In this document: positions 23,653 to 36,299 of the stretch, in pieces
Layout: each line of letters opens with the position of its first letter
How positions within the stretch are numbered: position 1 is the stretch's first letter
Notes under the pieces: model-generated
The model's database searches: none
Told to the model about the DNA's origin: nothing
Seen by the model: the letters and a program-made list of their open reading frames with translations, nothing else
NCBI GenBank assembly: GCA_963402885.1
Contig: OY727103.1
Location: 6,362,501-6,426,500, forward strand
Source: Antedon bifida
Lineage: Eukaryota > Echinodermata > Crinoidea > Comatulida > Antedonidae
Length of the DNA: 64,000 bases
Direction of reading: 5' to 3'
Made by a program: the position numbers and the translations under genes

Positions 23653-23795
23653 TTTAGCTCCATAGGGACCAACATGTACATACGTTACTGCAGTTACTGT
23701 AGTAATTACATTATACTATTATATTCAATTGTTTAACAAGTTCTTTTGGGGTGTATGTAATTGCAGTAAACAGAAGTGATACTGCAGTAAGAAAA
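23653..23795. mobile_element. Family T palindromic MITE
   Basis: Left part GTTACTGCAGTTACTGTAGT. Right part ATTGCAGTAAACAG and TACTGCAGTAAG. It begins with a GGGACCAAC-type end as in 48734. A decayed copy. Confidence 0.65.
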
Positions 23796-24884
23796 TGAAG
23801 GTTATTCTGACAGTTAATTCCTGCCAGTAGAAATTAAAGTAAAATTTAACTATATATTCATTAAATTTAAATACATCTTATCCTTGAAATTCAAGGAAAA
23901 ACTCCTCAATTTTTACACCTCCACAAAAACTATAAAGGTCAGATTTTCCACTACTTTACACTGGAAGAACTACCCGCCCAAGAGTGGGAATCTCTCCAGT
24001 TAGACCCCATTTTGATCGATATTGATCTATAGAAGGCAGATCAAGTTTAAACTACATTTACACATTCCCAGTCCAATGCGGTCATTTTGATATGCGTATG
24101 GATGTGTTCAGTAGAAAAATGTGTATAACAAACATTAGCACAAACTCTCTCTTTATAGGTACAGTATCGGCAAAATCTGGAGTTGTACTTTTAGGTGGGA
24201 ATGGATTAATAATTATTATAAGATCATGATTTCTATAAAGTGCATAAACTCACAAGGATTGTGGCAGTCCTAGGCGCTGCATGCCTGATTGTAATATGCA
24301 CCATAGCATATAGGCACCATAAAGAAATGTATAAGAAATCTATACTGATATGTCTGATTATTGTATAAATAGACAATACTTTGTTATTATTGATTTAATA
24401 TTTATTTTCAAAATATTAAAAATCCATTTAATATAAGCCCAAGGCATAAATAAATTATTATTATTATTATATCCAGGTTAAGAGGGGGAATTAATTAAAT
24501 ACACAATTAAAATGATATGTAGGACAATGTAGAAATCTAAGCTGCATGGCTTCAGGCTTTTGTAGAAAAATTGTTTTTGACAAATAATATTCATTGAAAT
24601 TTCTTCAATTTCACAATCGAAACATCATCAATTAAGGTTTTCCATTTTTATTTAATTTTACCAAGATTATGATACAAGATCAATTGATTAAATCAGGTGA
24701 GATATTTCCCTTAAAGAATTGTATTTAACAATTAAGTCAGTAATATATACTGTAAATAAGATTTTCCATAAAGTGTGATTTACTTAAAGATTGACATTGA
24801 GTAATTCTAAGGTTATTTAGCTGAAATGTGAATGATGAGGACAACTAGAGGAACCGAAATGCATGACACTGTTGTTGGATTAGG

Positions 24885-25122
24885 CCACTATTATAGAGGG
24901 ATATTCAAAGAAGATTGATCTATTTGTATCATTGCTCAGCAGATCAAAAGCTATTGTCAGTTTATCCAGGTAAGCTGGCAACAAATATAAATGCATGACA
25001 TGGTTGAATAGAATAGTTCATTACTATAGAGGGATATTCAAAGATTTATCTATTTATATCATTGCTTAGGAGAGCAAGGTCTATTGTCTGTTTATCCAGG
25101 TAAGCTGGGCAAGAAATAGATG
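24885..25122 (+). mobile_element. Family V MITE, tandem duplicate
   Basis: Two units of about 120 bp. Each has TATAGAGGGATATTCAAAG, ATCATTGCT and, at the end, GTTTATCCAGGTAAGCTGG (24960 and 25094). Confidence 0.8.
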
Positions 25123-25907
25123 TTGTTAAAGTTGATAATAAATACAGTGTGGTAACACAATCAATTTAGAAAATAAAAGAAATGTCCATACATTACCAGA
25201 ATAATAAACATTCTAGTTTCTCAAACTACTGTATTAAAGAAACTCGTAACTATAATTTCCCAATGCTATGCTAAATTAAACTATAGCGGTACTACTAAGA
25301 ATAGCATATCTTCTTCATCAATTCTGTATATTAATATGTTCACAAATGTTTCAGAGGCAGCGATGCATAAACAGAGTAATGACTTGGAATTATTTTATGC
25401 AGTTTTGAGATATACGTAAATACTCTATCTCCACATACTGTATGGTACTGTACATCCAGTATCATAAGAGAATTATACAATACATTGTAACATACTGTAT
25501 GTTTCACATGTGATCACCTGCAGTATGGTTATGTACAATAACAAACAAAAATAAACAAACAACAAAAAAATTACAAAATAATAGTTTAAAAACTAAAATA
25601 CTAAATAGTAAATTTGAAAAAGTTTAGTTCAAATTATATTAAATTAAAAATTTAAGGAAAAAAAATTAGATTTTATGTATCAATTTGATTAAATTAACAG
25701 CTAAAATAAATCTACTACATAATAGAAAAAATTACACAAAAAACATGTACATGTTAAAAACACACACGACAAACAATCAAAACACACATCCCTTGCAAAA
25801 AGAAAAAAAATATATGCTATGTATAAAATATGAAAACAGTGATTAAATATTCATTAAAAAAAACTTTTTATATCATTATTTAATCATGTTTCATAAACTA
25901 ATATAAA

Positions 25908-26255
25908 CTCACTAGTCAATAAATTAACTATCTTATATACATTAACTACTATCTTGTAAACTAGTCAATAAATTAACTATCTTATTTAAAACTAGTCAAT
26001 AAATTAACTATCTATTTAAACTAGTCAATTATTATATTTTAAATTATCTAATTACCATGGAGAAATATAATATTTGATATAAAAACTATCTAATATAACA
26101 ATTAAATAACTTATTATAAACAAATATATATTCTTATATAAGAGTCTTATTTAAAACTAGTCAATAATTAATTATCATATTTAAATAATAATAAATTAAC
26201 TATCTTATTAAACTAGTCTATAAATCTATCTCATTTAAACTAGTAAATATTATTT
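25908..26255. repeat. AT-rich minisatellite with ACTAGTCAATAAATTAACTA units
   Basis: Units of about 28-36 bp built on ACTAGTCAATAAATTAACTA and TCTTATTTAA recur about nine times. Some are interrupted. Confidence 0.85.
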
Positions 26256-26339
26256 TAAATTCTCTTATACTATTTAATATTGTAATACTAAGGTATGATC
26301 TCATTTATTACAAATAGTATTTATTAACTGCCTATACAA

Positions 26340-27300
26340 AGAGATATTTACCAAGAAGGTCAAATCTGTTAATAGTGGTACTTTCTTTAGAGATGCTATA
26401 CTTAAAAGAAACACTAAGCTGAGAGGGCACTTATTCAAAAGAAGCACTTAATTTAAGAAACTAACTTAAACTAGGACTAAGCTGAGAGAGTGACACTTAC
26501 TCCAAAGAAATTTAAAGACCAGAAGCACTAAGCTGCGAGTTGTGCTTATTCAGAAGAAACATAATATAACAAGCAATAAGTTCCAAACTTACTCAAAAAA
26601 GCACTTATTTAAAAGAAGCTTTAAGCCAAGAGTGGTGCTTACGCAAAATAAAGACATAATCTATAGAGAGGTACATTCTAAAATAGCAACATAACTTATT
26701 CAATAGTACCACTGACAGTTGCGTTTATTAAAAAGAAGCACTTATTTGATACTAGCATCACTTACTTGATAGCATCACTTATTCAATCACTAGTCTGAGA
26801 GTTATTTGAAACCATTATTTCTTCAATAGCATTACTAATCTGATTGGCCATAATTTTTGTTTAAAGAACTTATTTGAGAGATCACATATTCATATAGCAT
26901 TGTTTCTTGACTATGCATAACTAATCTATGAGTAGCACTATATGAAAAAGCATCACTTATTTGAGAGCATCACATATTAAAAAGCATCACTTATTCAATA
27001 GCATCACTAATCTAAGTGTAGCTCTTTCTAAAGACTAAACACTTATTTGAGATATAGCATTATTTGGTCAATACCATCACTAATCTGAGTGTGACACATA
27101 CTAAAAAGCATTACTTATTTAATAGCATCTAAAAGTGGCACTTATTTGAGAGCATCACTTATTCAAAAATCAGTACTAATTTTTCAATAGAAATAAGCAC
27201 TTATTTGACTATCATATATTTAAAAGAGAAACTTAAAGAGAGGTGCTTTATATTCAGAACTACTTTAAAAATATGGACTAATTTCAGAGGGGCATTTAGT
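26340..27300. repeat. Degenerate minisatellite of nearly 1 kb
   Basis: Units of roughly 30-40 bp with GCATCACTTATTCAATAGC, GCACTAAGCTGAGAG, GCACTTATTTGAGAG and ACTAATCTGAGAG run through the whole block. Neighbouring units differ strongly, but the motif order (gca-tca-ctta-tt, then gagag) is kept. Confidence 0.85.
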
Positions 27301-27624
27301 CAATCACTTTTTAGTTTAATTTTAATCTTACTGAATGTCTGAACTTTTCAATTATAAATTTATCGTAATGGAAACCAACAATGACAAAAGCAAGCAGAAA
27401 AAAAAGGAATATTGAACATTTAAGACAGTAAACATACCTTAAGATGCTGGAGGGTTGAAGAAAAGAAAACAAATAGAATTTAAAATAAATGAACAATAAG
27501 TATCTGTGATTATATCTTTTCTATAAAAAGTTTATACAACTTTTATTTTGTTACTCCATAGGCATTCAACAGCAAGTGACTCGCCAATTACAGGATGGAT
27601 ACACTATTTTATTATATAATTTAT

Positions 27625-27771
27625 CATGTTTTCAAACTAAGTCTCATTTGAGGGTTAGGGAGTGGAGTTGAAAGAATCGTGCAATCTGGCACTAGGTGAG
27701 GATTGAACCCTGGATCTTTGGATTGGAAGGCAAGCATGATAAACCACCAAGTTACAGCTCCACTACACCAC
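27625..27771 (-). mobile_element. tRNA-derived SINE family S3, reverse copy
   Basis: The minus strand reads GGAGCTGTAACTTGGTGGTT, ATGCTTGCC and GGTTCAATCC (B box, 27700-27709). The body has CAACTCCACTCCC and GAGACTTAGTTTG. These match the complete copy at 42704-42957 in order. The 75-codon ORF at 27696-27923 lies on the wrong strand and is not a gene. Confidence 0.8.
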
Positions 27772-28557
27772 CAAGCTCCAGCTCCTTTAATCGATCAAAT
27801 TTCATTCCACTTATTTGTTCAAAAAAACATCTTGGATTTCTAAAGAGTCAATTAAGCTCACAAACCAGTAGAGAGAAAATAAATTTTGAATTGAAATATA
27901 GAAAATTAAATGTTAGTTCATGATCATGACAATATTTATTCATGACAAATTTTCATTTAAACACAAAACAAACAAATATAAAAGATAAGGAAAGATCTAA
28001 CAGGTGACTAAACACCTATGATAGTTGGTCAACCCAAAACAGACAACAGACATTTCACCAAGCAATATGTTCAAAATATGAGTAACACATAACACAACAT
28101 ACAACAGAAATTAGGACTTAGTCTTCCAACCAAAAACAAAATAAAAGTTAAAATATGATATGATCAATCTTCTACAAATGTACTAAGAAGAATTGTTCGC
28201 CTTCTTACACAACACTCAAACCAAATACCACACAAAAAAAAATATCATTGAATCTTTTCATTTGCTTCACTGGCTTTATCTTTCCTCAAACTTTTCCAGT
28301 GTTTGGTTTAGTACTGACTTAATTATTGAATGTTATTTTGAATAGCATAGTGTGTTTTTAAATGCAGTTAAACATGTTTCTTAGATAAGCACTGAGGCAC
28401 TTTAGTTCATATTTAGTAATATATTTCAAACATGCTTTTTATTATACTATATAATATTGTTTCATATGTATTATAACAACTAGTGCTAAAACTGTGCTTC
28501 CAGACACTTATAACACTCACTAAAGCTATATTTTAAAAATAAATATAGCTTTTTATA

Positions 28558-28910
28558 AACTGGTCAGCTTTTTATTAATAGGTCAGCTTCTTATTAACAG
28601 GTCATATTCTATTTTATTGAAATTATGGAGAAAACAGTAGAAAAAGACCATCCAGGAACGGAAAGAAGAACACAGTCGTATTAGACCTTGTGCCTGGTAT
28701 CAAAAGTGTGGTTGACAGAACTGATCCAAATTATTTTATGGTTTGAGGATACAGTGGAACATAATTCCAAACTCCATTATTAATTCTTTTAAACAGGTCA
28801 GATTCTTATAAACTAGTCAACTTCTTATAAACTGGCCAGCTTCTTATAAACTGGTCAGCTCCTTATAAACAGGTCATGTCAGCTTTATAATCTAATCAGC
28901 TTTCAACAAT
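28558..28910. repeat. 19-bp minisatellite (CTTATAAACTGGTCAGCTT) around a duplicated unit
   Basis: Copies of TTATAAACTGGTCAGCTTC occur at 28558-28605 and 28795-28910. Between them (28605-28800) lies a non-tandem unit starting AAATTATGGAG, with AGAAAAAGACCATCCAGG, GTGTGGTTGACAGAACTGAT and AACTCCATTATTAATTCTTT. The same unit recurs at 30311-30450 beside the same minisatellite. Confidence 0.9.
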
Positions 28911-29340
28911 ATTTAATTTTAATACTGAAAACATATTCTGGCAACAAAAACGTATAAAATACTTGATGCATTAATTTTCTAGTACATCATTTTCGTATTA
29001 AAACTTGTATTTTATGTCAGGAATTAAAGACATATATTTGAAGTTAAATTTAATATTTCGAAAGTGTGTTATATATCAAGACAAAGAGAGAAATCATTTT
29101 TTTTAAATGTTATGCAATCATTGTTATTATTATAATATATTAATCTCAGTCCTACTTATAATTTGATGTTGCTATTATTTGAAACAGAAATTTAAAATTG
29201 GAGTAGATATTATTAAAACACTATTTTAAAGAGATTTCATGATTTACTACATTTTATTTAACTCTTAATATTTACCTATTTAATGCAATTATTTAAATAC
29301 CAATATTTTTACTACTCACACTCACACACACATTGTTTAT

Positions 29341-29456
29341 TGCAGTGACTATCTCATAAATGTCCACATTGAAAAAAAAAATAAAATCATACTTTATTGC
29401 AGTACAAAATGTAGTTACTGCAGTAACTACATTATAATAGTTTTGACATGATCCCT
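29341..29456. mobile_element. Family T palindromic MITE
   Basis: Contains GACTATCTCATAAATGTCCA, ATAAAATCATACTTTATTGC and GTAGTTACTGCAGTAACTAC, and ends TTTTGACATGATCCC. Confidence 0.8.
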
Positions 29457-29954
29457 AGAGATTATAAATTTATATAAAGTTCAGAAAGGAAATATAATGT
29501 ACATGAACAACATAAATGTATATGTATATATTCAATTGATGTCTATAAAATGTAAGAATTTATGAAACATGAATATCTGCAGGTAATCCAATATTGCCTT
29601 TTTTCAAAATTTAATCTATAGTCAAAATATCAAGTTAAATCGTAATAAAAATGTTGTGTCGTTACACAACATGTGGACAAAATATTGTATACATTTTGTT
29701 AGCCTTTCAACAAAATATAACTGTAATTCTTATCAGTCTCAAAAAGTATGTTGTATAAATTAAATATACTTCTTAACTAATTTATTCCATAGAAATGAAT
29801 ATAACATCCACTGTATCACAATGTACAAGAAAATCTTAATGGAAAAAGTCAATACAATAACAATAAGAAAAACTGTTCAAAGAGGTATATACTTGAATTT
29901 AAAAAGCTAATAAATAATAAGGAATAATATAACTTTAGAATTGACAAAATTCTG

Positions 29955-30010
29955 AGATGGCATGGATCGAACCCATGCTTTACAAACGGGAGAGTGCCAA
30001 CATATAATAT
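29955..30010 (-). mobile_element. tRNA-like SINE fragment
   Basis: The minus strand has GGCACTCTCCCGTTTG and GGGTTCGATCCATGCC (B box, 29964-29974). No acceptor stem was seen, so this is a SINE remnant rather than a tRNA gene. Confidence 0.5.
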
Positions 30011-30144
30011 TAATAGTCTGTCAAAATTGATATACAAAATAGGAAGTTCATAATTTCACCTTCAAAAGGATGGCATGCATGCCTAAGTGCTACCCCTGGA
30101 TCCGCCCACGAATGGGTAAAAACAAATAAATACTATATGCAATT

Positions 30145-30275
30145 AGGGGAAGACCAAGAGGAAGACCAAAATCTACATGAATCAAACAATTTTAAAAACA
30201 AATTGAAAATGACACAATACAAATCATCCTGCCAGACACAGAGACAAGAGACACAAGAAGAGAGGTTTAATTGAT
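30145..30275 (+). pseudogene. LINE reverse transcriptase tail, 5'-truncated
   Basis: The plus strand gives RGRPRGRPKST, a stop, then IKQF and NDTIQIILPDTETRDTRREV. The R-G-R-P-R-G-R-P-K stretch followed by a short basic tail is the usual end of RTE-like reverse transcriptases. A GATGATGATAATGATG run follows directly. Stops interrupt it. A different lineage from the copy at 16499. Confidence 0.55.
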
Positions 30276-30310
30276 GATGATAATGATGCCTCTTATTTTA
30301 TCAGATTATA

Positions 30311-30690
30311 ATTGAAATTATGGAGGAACCAGTAGAAAAAGACCATCCAGGTTTAGTATCAGAAAGAAGAACAAAGTCGTATTGGACTGTGTGCCAAGAG
30401 TGTGGTTGACAGAACTGATGCAAACTCCATTATTAATTCTTTAAAACAGGTCAGCTTTTTATAAACTGGTCAGCTGCTTATAAACAGGTCAGCTTCTTAT
30501 AACAGGTCAGCTTCTTATAAACTGGTCAGCTGCTTATAAACAGGTGTTCAGCTTCTTATAAACTGGTCTGCATCTTAAAACTGGTCAGCTTCTTATAAAC
30601 TGGTCAGCTTCTTCAAAAGGCAATCTTTGAATAAACTGGTCAGCTTCTTTAAAAACTTGTCAACTTCTTATTAACAGGACAGCTTCATAA
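30311..30690. repeat. Second copy of the duplicated unit plus the 19-bp minisatellite
   Basis: 30311-30450 repeats the unit of 28605-28800 with a shorter interior. 30445-30690 then holds about ten to twelve copies of TTATAAACTGGTCAGCTTC-type units. One frame of the unit reads ERRTKSYWTVCQECG and then stops. This recalls the cysteine-rich tail of some DDE transposases, but the match is too short to name. Confidence 0.85.
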
Positions 30691-32309
30691 AAAGAAGCCT
30701 TTTCAAGGCTTGTTTATTGGCCTAGGTAACCTACCCAGGTAAGTAAGAAATAATTGGTACAAGAAACCATAGAACTGTTGATGAAACTAACTAGGTACCT
30801 CCTCTACTGTATACAGTAAAACTAGGAATTTATTCATAATATCTTTTATTCTATCGACTAATATTTATGTAAACTAAACCTTGAAATTAAGTTACTGTAC
30901 TTAGATATTAAATTATTATGTGTGCTTAACACTTGATATTAAATTGTGTATTTCTATATTCAATATCTGTAGAATCAGTAGACCAAGGGCACTACAAAGT
31001 ACAGCTTTACAATTGATGTATGAAGTGATAAACAAAATTAATTCATAGATGACAATCTTTAATTAAAATTTATCTATAAAGTGTAAACAAAGTTGACACA
31101 AAGATAGTTTATATATAAATTCACTGGCACAAAAGACTGATAAATGCTTAGACCTCAGGATGAACAGTTGATCAAATAATGAGTACATATCCGAGACAGA
31201 ATTCTATTCCACAGAAAAAAAAAACCTTACATTTAAAAACAGTAAAGGAAAGGCCTTCGACATTAAACAAATGCTATACATATATAGTACAGCCCACGCA
31301 TTCATTAAAATGTTGACAATAAACATCTAATTAAAGCTAAACTGTAACTTTCACTTTCATGTATAATTTTACAATGGCTTACACAACGAACACATGTAAC
31401 ACATAAAATCCAAACTATAATTAAAAATCTTATGTAAAGCAAGTGGAGCAATCTATGCACTAAACTAAAAATATTGTAGTTTGACGTTTGAAAAATTAGT
31501 CTGAAATGTTGTAGCATACAGTATTCCATAGGACTAGAACCAACAACCGGATTCTCTGTAATGTGTCACATATGTATCACATGTGGTGCCTGTATTATGT
31601 TACGGTTATAGTGTGTGATATGTACTATGTGCCTCTAATGTAATACAATGTGTCACAGAATTTGCCTAGGATAGATACTGTACAATACCAAAGGAAACTA
31701 ATGATGTAAAAAAGATATTTCCACTATGGATAAATATTTCAGTAGTATTTTTCTTATTTTAAATACATCCTGCATGAATTAACTTAAATATAATGTTTAT
31801 CAACACCAATGTTGAAACATTCTGTAGAAGCATCATCTTATAACTACAAAAGAATAGGGTGTACAAAGGGAGCATGTCCATAGGTGCAGTACCACTTCCC
31901 CTTTAAAGGATGTGCCCTTTTAAAAATGGAAAAAAAAAAGATTTATAACAAATGCATGATTATTTCGTATCATCAAGTGCTTCCGTTTCAACCCCTCGGA
32001 TTTCATGGTACGTCCCTGATTGAACACTATAAGCAAAGTCAACAAGTTGGAGTGTGGATTACAAATCTCATCTTTACATATTTATGTCCGCTCATTTAAC
32101 AAAAAGAAAAAAAAAGGTAATCTGAAAACACCTAATGGGTTTGTTTGTGCAATTGTAACCCATTATTTGGGTTTAATACCTCCTACAAACTATTAACTAA
32201 TTTGTTTTAAGCTTAATAATATAATTTACAGGCGGATAGCAAACCTATCTATTAAGGTTATGCAATATGTGCATTAATTTGTAAAATAAAATTTGCAATA
32301 AAATCAGTT

Positions 32310-32730
32310 CATCATTTAAATTTATACAATAATCTTTGCTTTCTCCAGAAGCTTTTTAAAGATATGATAAACAAAATGTCTACTTTTTTTATCTCCATGA
32401 CATTTGATTAATTTCCATTTTTTTTCTCCAAATATCTTTACTTTTCATTTTAGTACACTAATCATAATATTTATATTTATACAGCCATAATTATTTCTAT
32501 GGATATGATAAAAGGAATTTCCATTTTTCCCATGGATGTTTCCAAAATTTCCATCTTCTACGATATCTTTCCTTTATATTTTAGAAATCTTTGGTTTATC
32601 ATTTAAATTTATACAGCCAGAATCATTTAGGAAAATTAATCTTCACTTTTTCTAGAGGCTTTTTAGAGATAAAATAAAAGGAACTTCCACTTTTTATCTA
32701 TATGTTTCCGGGACATTTGATTAGTCTGCA
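32310..32730. repeat. Degenerate tandem repeat, about three units of 110-160 bp
   Basis: CATTTAAATTTATACA, CTTTTTA(A/G)AGATA.(A/G)ATAAA and GACATTTGATTA(A/G)T recur in order. A middle unit has ATGGATATGATAAAAGGAA. Confidence 0.65.
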
Positions 32731-33936
32731 AGAATATTAACAACTAAGTTGTACCATTACGAGGTTATTGCTATATACTTGATTACTAAACCACAATAAT
32801 TATTTTTTTGATTTTTTTTTAAATATTACTTTAGTAATTTATGATTTTATGACTATAATTATTGAAACTATAAAAATTAAGACAAATTTAGTTTAACATT
32901 TAAAACACCTGTCATCTAATTGTATTTACCATAATGGAAAAAAAAAACATTTTCTAATATAAAAATAACTATAAAAACATATAAATACAATGATTGTCAG
33001 GGACAAATACTAAAAATAGTTGTATATAAATGCCAAATGCAAATGTCCATGAAATATCCTTTTAAAAAACCCCAAAAAATTAAGATAATTTAGGAAGCAT
33101 GAAAAAAACAGTCACTCAAGTGAAAACATCTAACCATCTTATCTTACAAAAAAACAGATTAAAACTTAGACAAGCGAACAATAAATAATTTGTAAAAAGA
33201 TGTTGTTTAATACTTTTAAAAATTTAGCGTTTTTTGATGACGATGATATTTTATACTAAATTTTGTCCAATTTTATCAAATTCTATATCTCCGCCTTGCT
33301 GTTGAACTCTGTAGTGTAATCAGCACTCTCTAGTTTGGGAATAGTTAAACTTTATTTTTACGATGAAATTTCTTTCTTTTTTTCATCTTTATTTTTGGTT
33401 TATTTATTTTAAGTGTCCAACATATTTGAGCTCCTCTCCCAGTCAGTTTTATTTTCCTTTGAAATTTTTAATATTATTTGTGTTCGATATTGAAATGAAT
33501 GTTTCATTGTAGCACCATCTATTTCCTTGGCACACTTGAGTTTACCGAAAAACTCTCGGACAAATTCAACATTCAAAATAATAATAATAATAATAGATAT
33601 AGCGCAAATAAACAAAATGTTAATGGTCCAAATACAAACAAAAATTGGTGAAAATGAAAAATTTATTTTTATTTTTATTTTTTTTTATTTAATCGGTATA
33701 AAAAGACTCAAAATACAACTCATAGTTGAAATGAAGAGCTTACAAATGAAAATGATAATTCACATAAAACAAAGTTAAACGAAGAAAAAACACATTAAGG
33801 CCTATGATACAGTAATAATTACTGTATAAATCATTAAACTTAAAATTACTATAAAAATTGCTTAAAGATCAAAAGATAAGATTAATAAAAATCCCTTTGC
33901 TTGGAATAAAGACAATACAACTACAAAAAAACGCTA

Positions 33937-34025
33937 TAGGCCAATGTTGAAATATTGTTAATACGCCAAATGTTAAAATAGTGTAAATAGGCTAATGTTA
34001 AAAATATTGTTGAAAATACTGTCCA
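33937..34025. repeat. Short tandem repeat around CCAATGTTGAAATATTGTTA
   Basis: About four units of ~28 bp (TAGGCCAATGTTGAAATA, GCCAAATGTTAAAATAG, TAGGCTAATGTTAAAAATA). Confidence 0.7.
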
Positions 34026-34309
34026 TAAACAAATTATAGACATTTACATTTATCTGAACAGGAAGGAATCTGCCACAACAGATTATGTATTATCTATTTG
34101 ATTTCTTTTACTTTATTACTAAATACTTCATTTAAACTTCATATCATAATATTAATATGTAAACGTATGCTAAATCAATATTATATATTGGTTGGCTCTT
34201 CTTATTAGCATAGTCAATTGATTGATCTAGTTGTTCCTATTGTGACCTTTAATGATTAACATTCACGTTCAGATACACAGTTGTAAATTAACAACCACTT
34301 CTGAAAATT

Positions 34310-34940
34310 GGGTTTAAATGGTATTTAACAGAATTTGAAATGACATCATTTTAATTTAATGGCATTGCAGCGCATATGAAACTAATTGAAGTATCTTTTA
34401 TTATTTTGTTTGAAAATTAGCTATTCCACAGTTGATAATTATATTGTATTATTTCTTATACTTCATTTAATCAAATTTAAATTTAATAATCATGTGTCAA
34501 AAATGGTATTTTAACAGAATTTGAAATATCATTTATTGAATGTAGCTACAGTACATGCATAATAAAACTACACTAGTATCTTTTATTATTTTGTTTGAAA
34601 ATTAGCTATTCCACAGTTGATAATTATATTGTATTATTTCTTATACTTCATTTAATCAAATTTAAATTTAATAATCATGTGTCAAAAATGGTATTTTAAC
34701 AGAATTTGAAATATCATTTATTGAATGTAGCTACAGTACATGCATAATAAAACTACACTAGTATCTTTTATTATTTTGTTTGAAAATTAGCTAACTACAG
34801 TTGTTAATTATATTGTATTATTTCTTATACTTCATTTAATCGAATTTAAATTTAATAATCACGTCTCAAAAATAGTATTTTAAATTTATTTATTGAATTA
34901 TCATTTATTGAATAGCTACAGTAGCATGCATAACAAAACT
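34310..34940. repeat. 185-bp tandem repeat, about 3.4 copies
   Basis: GTGTCAAAAATGGTATTTTA starts at 34494 and again at 34679, 185 bp apart. The two central units look identical over CTACACTAGTATCTTTTATT and AGCTATTCCACAGTTGATAA. The outer units differ. Recent expansion is likely in the centre. Confidence 0.93.
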
Positions 34941-35242
34941 AATTAAAAAACTACCTATGTTTTTTTTAAATTAAAATTCAACCTTTATTTATTTATTTTG
35001 AAAAAAAATTCTAGCAGGTTTTGAACAATCTAGGTAAAAATAATAAAATTACTTCAAAAACAAATATTCTGAATTGTTAATGTTGCTTATTTTATTCTGG
35101 TCAAATAAAAAAAAATTCATAGTCTATAAAAAAAAAACGTTTCTTACTTAAATAAAGACCAATGTTGTAGGCTAATGTCTATAACTCTACCTCCAAATGA
35201 ACAATATGGAGAATTTTTAAAACTGAGGTAGATTGGAACAGA

Positions 35243-35409
35243 AAAAGGACAAAATTACAACTCCACTCCACAAGACTTGTAATAAGACTTTGTTTATGCA
35301 TCTACATCTTGTGTATATGTTTGTCTTGTGAAAGGTCCCTAATGATCAGCAATTGCTGGACGGATCACCCTCACCCTCATCAGTCAAAAAAAATAAATAA
35401 ATAAATAAA
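35243..35409 (+). mobile_element. SINE family S3, head-less copy
   Basis: Starts inside the body (AAAATTACAACTCCACTCC), keeps AATAAGACTTTGTTTATG, TGTTTGTCTTGTGAA and CCCTAATGATCAGCAATTGC, and ends with an AAAT-repeat tail. The tRNA head is missing. Confidence 0.8.
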
Positions 35410-36140
35410 GTTAAACTTTATTAAGATGGATAGTAAGTTTATAATAACCGAAATGTATGAAAAATATACATTTTGTGTTGCGATCCTCTTCTTATGACTT
35501 TTAAAGACAAAATAAAAAATCTGAGACAACATCTGAAATCTACCATTGAACTGAAAACTGTTAAAACGTAGGCTCCATTCCATAAACGGTGATAAATCAC
35601 GCTACAGTGGCTATTGCTAAACATTTTGGGCTTATATTTTAATGTCCTCATCTATGTGATAATAAAACAAATAAAAGTTCATCAAACACGTCTCTATTTC
35701 TATATATAAACAATATCGCATTATGATTACATTAATTTTGCAATAATGTGAATTAGTTAGCTTATAATTTAATTATTAATATACAATAATTTCTGCATCA
35801 CTTGATTCACTTTTTCACTATAAACAATACAGGCTATATTAAATTATTTAAATGAACTGGAAAACCAAGCAATGATAATACAATCTTATATATAACTTGG
35901 GAAAAAAGTATTGTAGAGATTAAAGCTGATGCATTTAGTGTGTGGAAGTACAGGAGAAAACCCTGGCGAGGATGGTTAAAATAAAAGGTCACAGAGGTCA
36001 GGTGTGGAAAGTGGGTGGGGAGGATGGAGTGACTTTAAAGAGAGTATATGAAAGAGAGAGAAGCAGGTAGTAAAACAGAATTTTCGGGACTACATACTGT
36101 AACTAACCTTGTGACAAGGACTAAACTACAAAAAAGTTTT

Positions 36141-36195
36141 AACAGATCATGTCAAACTCATTCTACTGCAATTACTGCAGTAACTATATTTTTCA
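36141..36195 (+). mobile_element. Family T MITE, single end
   Basis: GATCATGTCAAACTCATTCT followed by ACTGCAATTACTGCAGTAAC. Shows the terminal order of the family. No partner end was found nearby. Confidence 0.7.
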
Positions 36196-36299
36196 TGCGT
36201 TTGAATTTATAATAATAATTATGATATATATCCATTTGTAGCACACAACACTTTTCAACTACATGATTCTACTCCTCTGAAGGATCACATCATATCAGT

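Noticed and set aside
26340..27300. CRISPR-like array
   Set aside because: Units are directly adjacent and degenerate, with no constant repeat alternating with unique spacers. The DNA is clearly animal.
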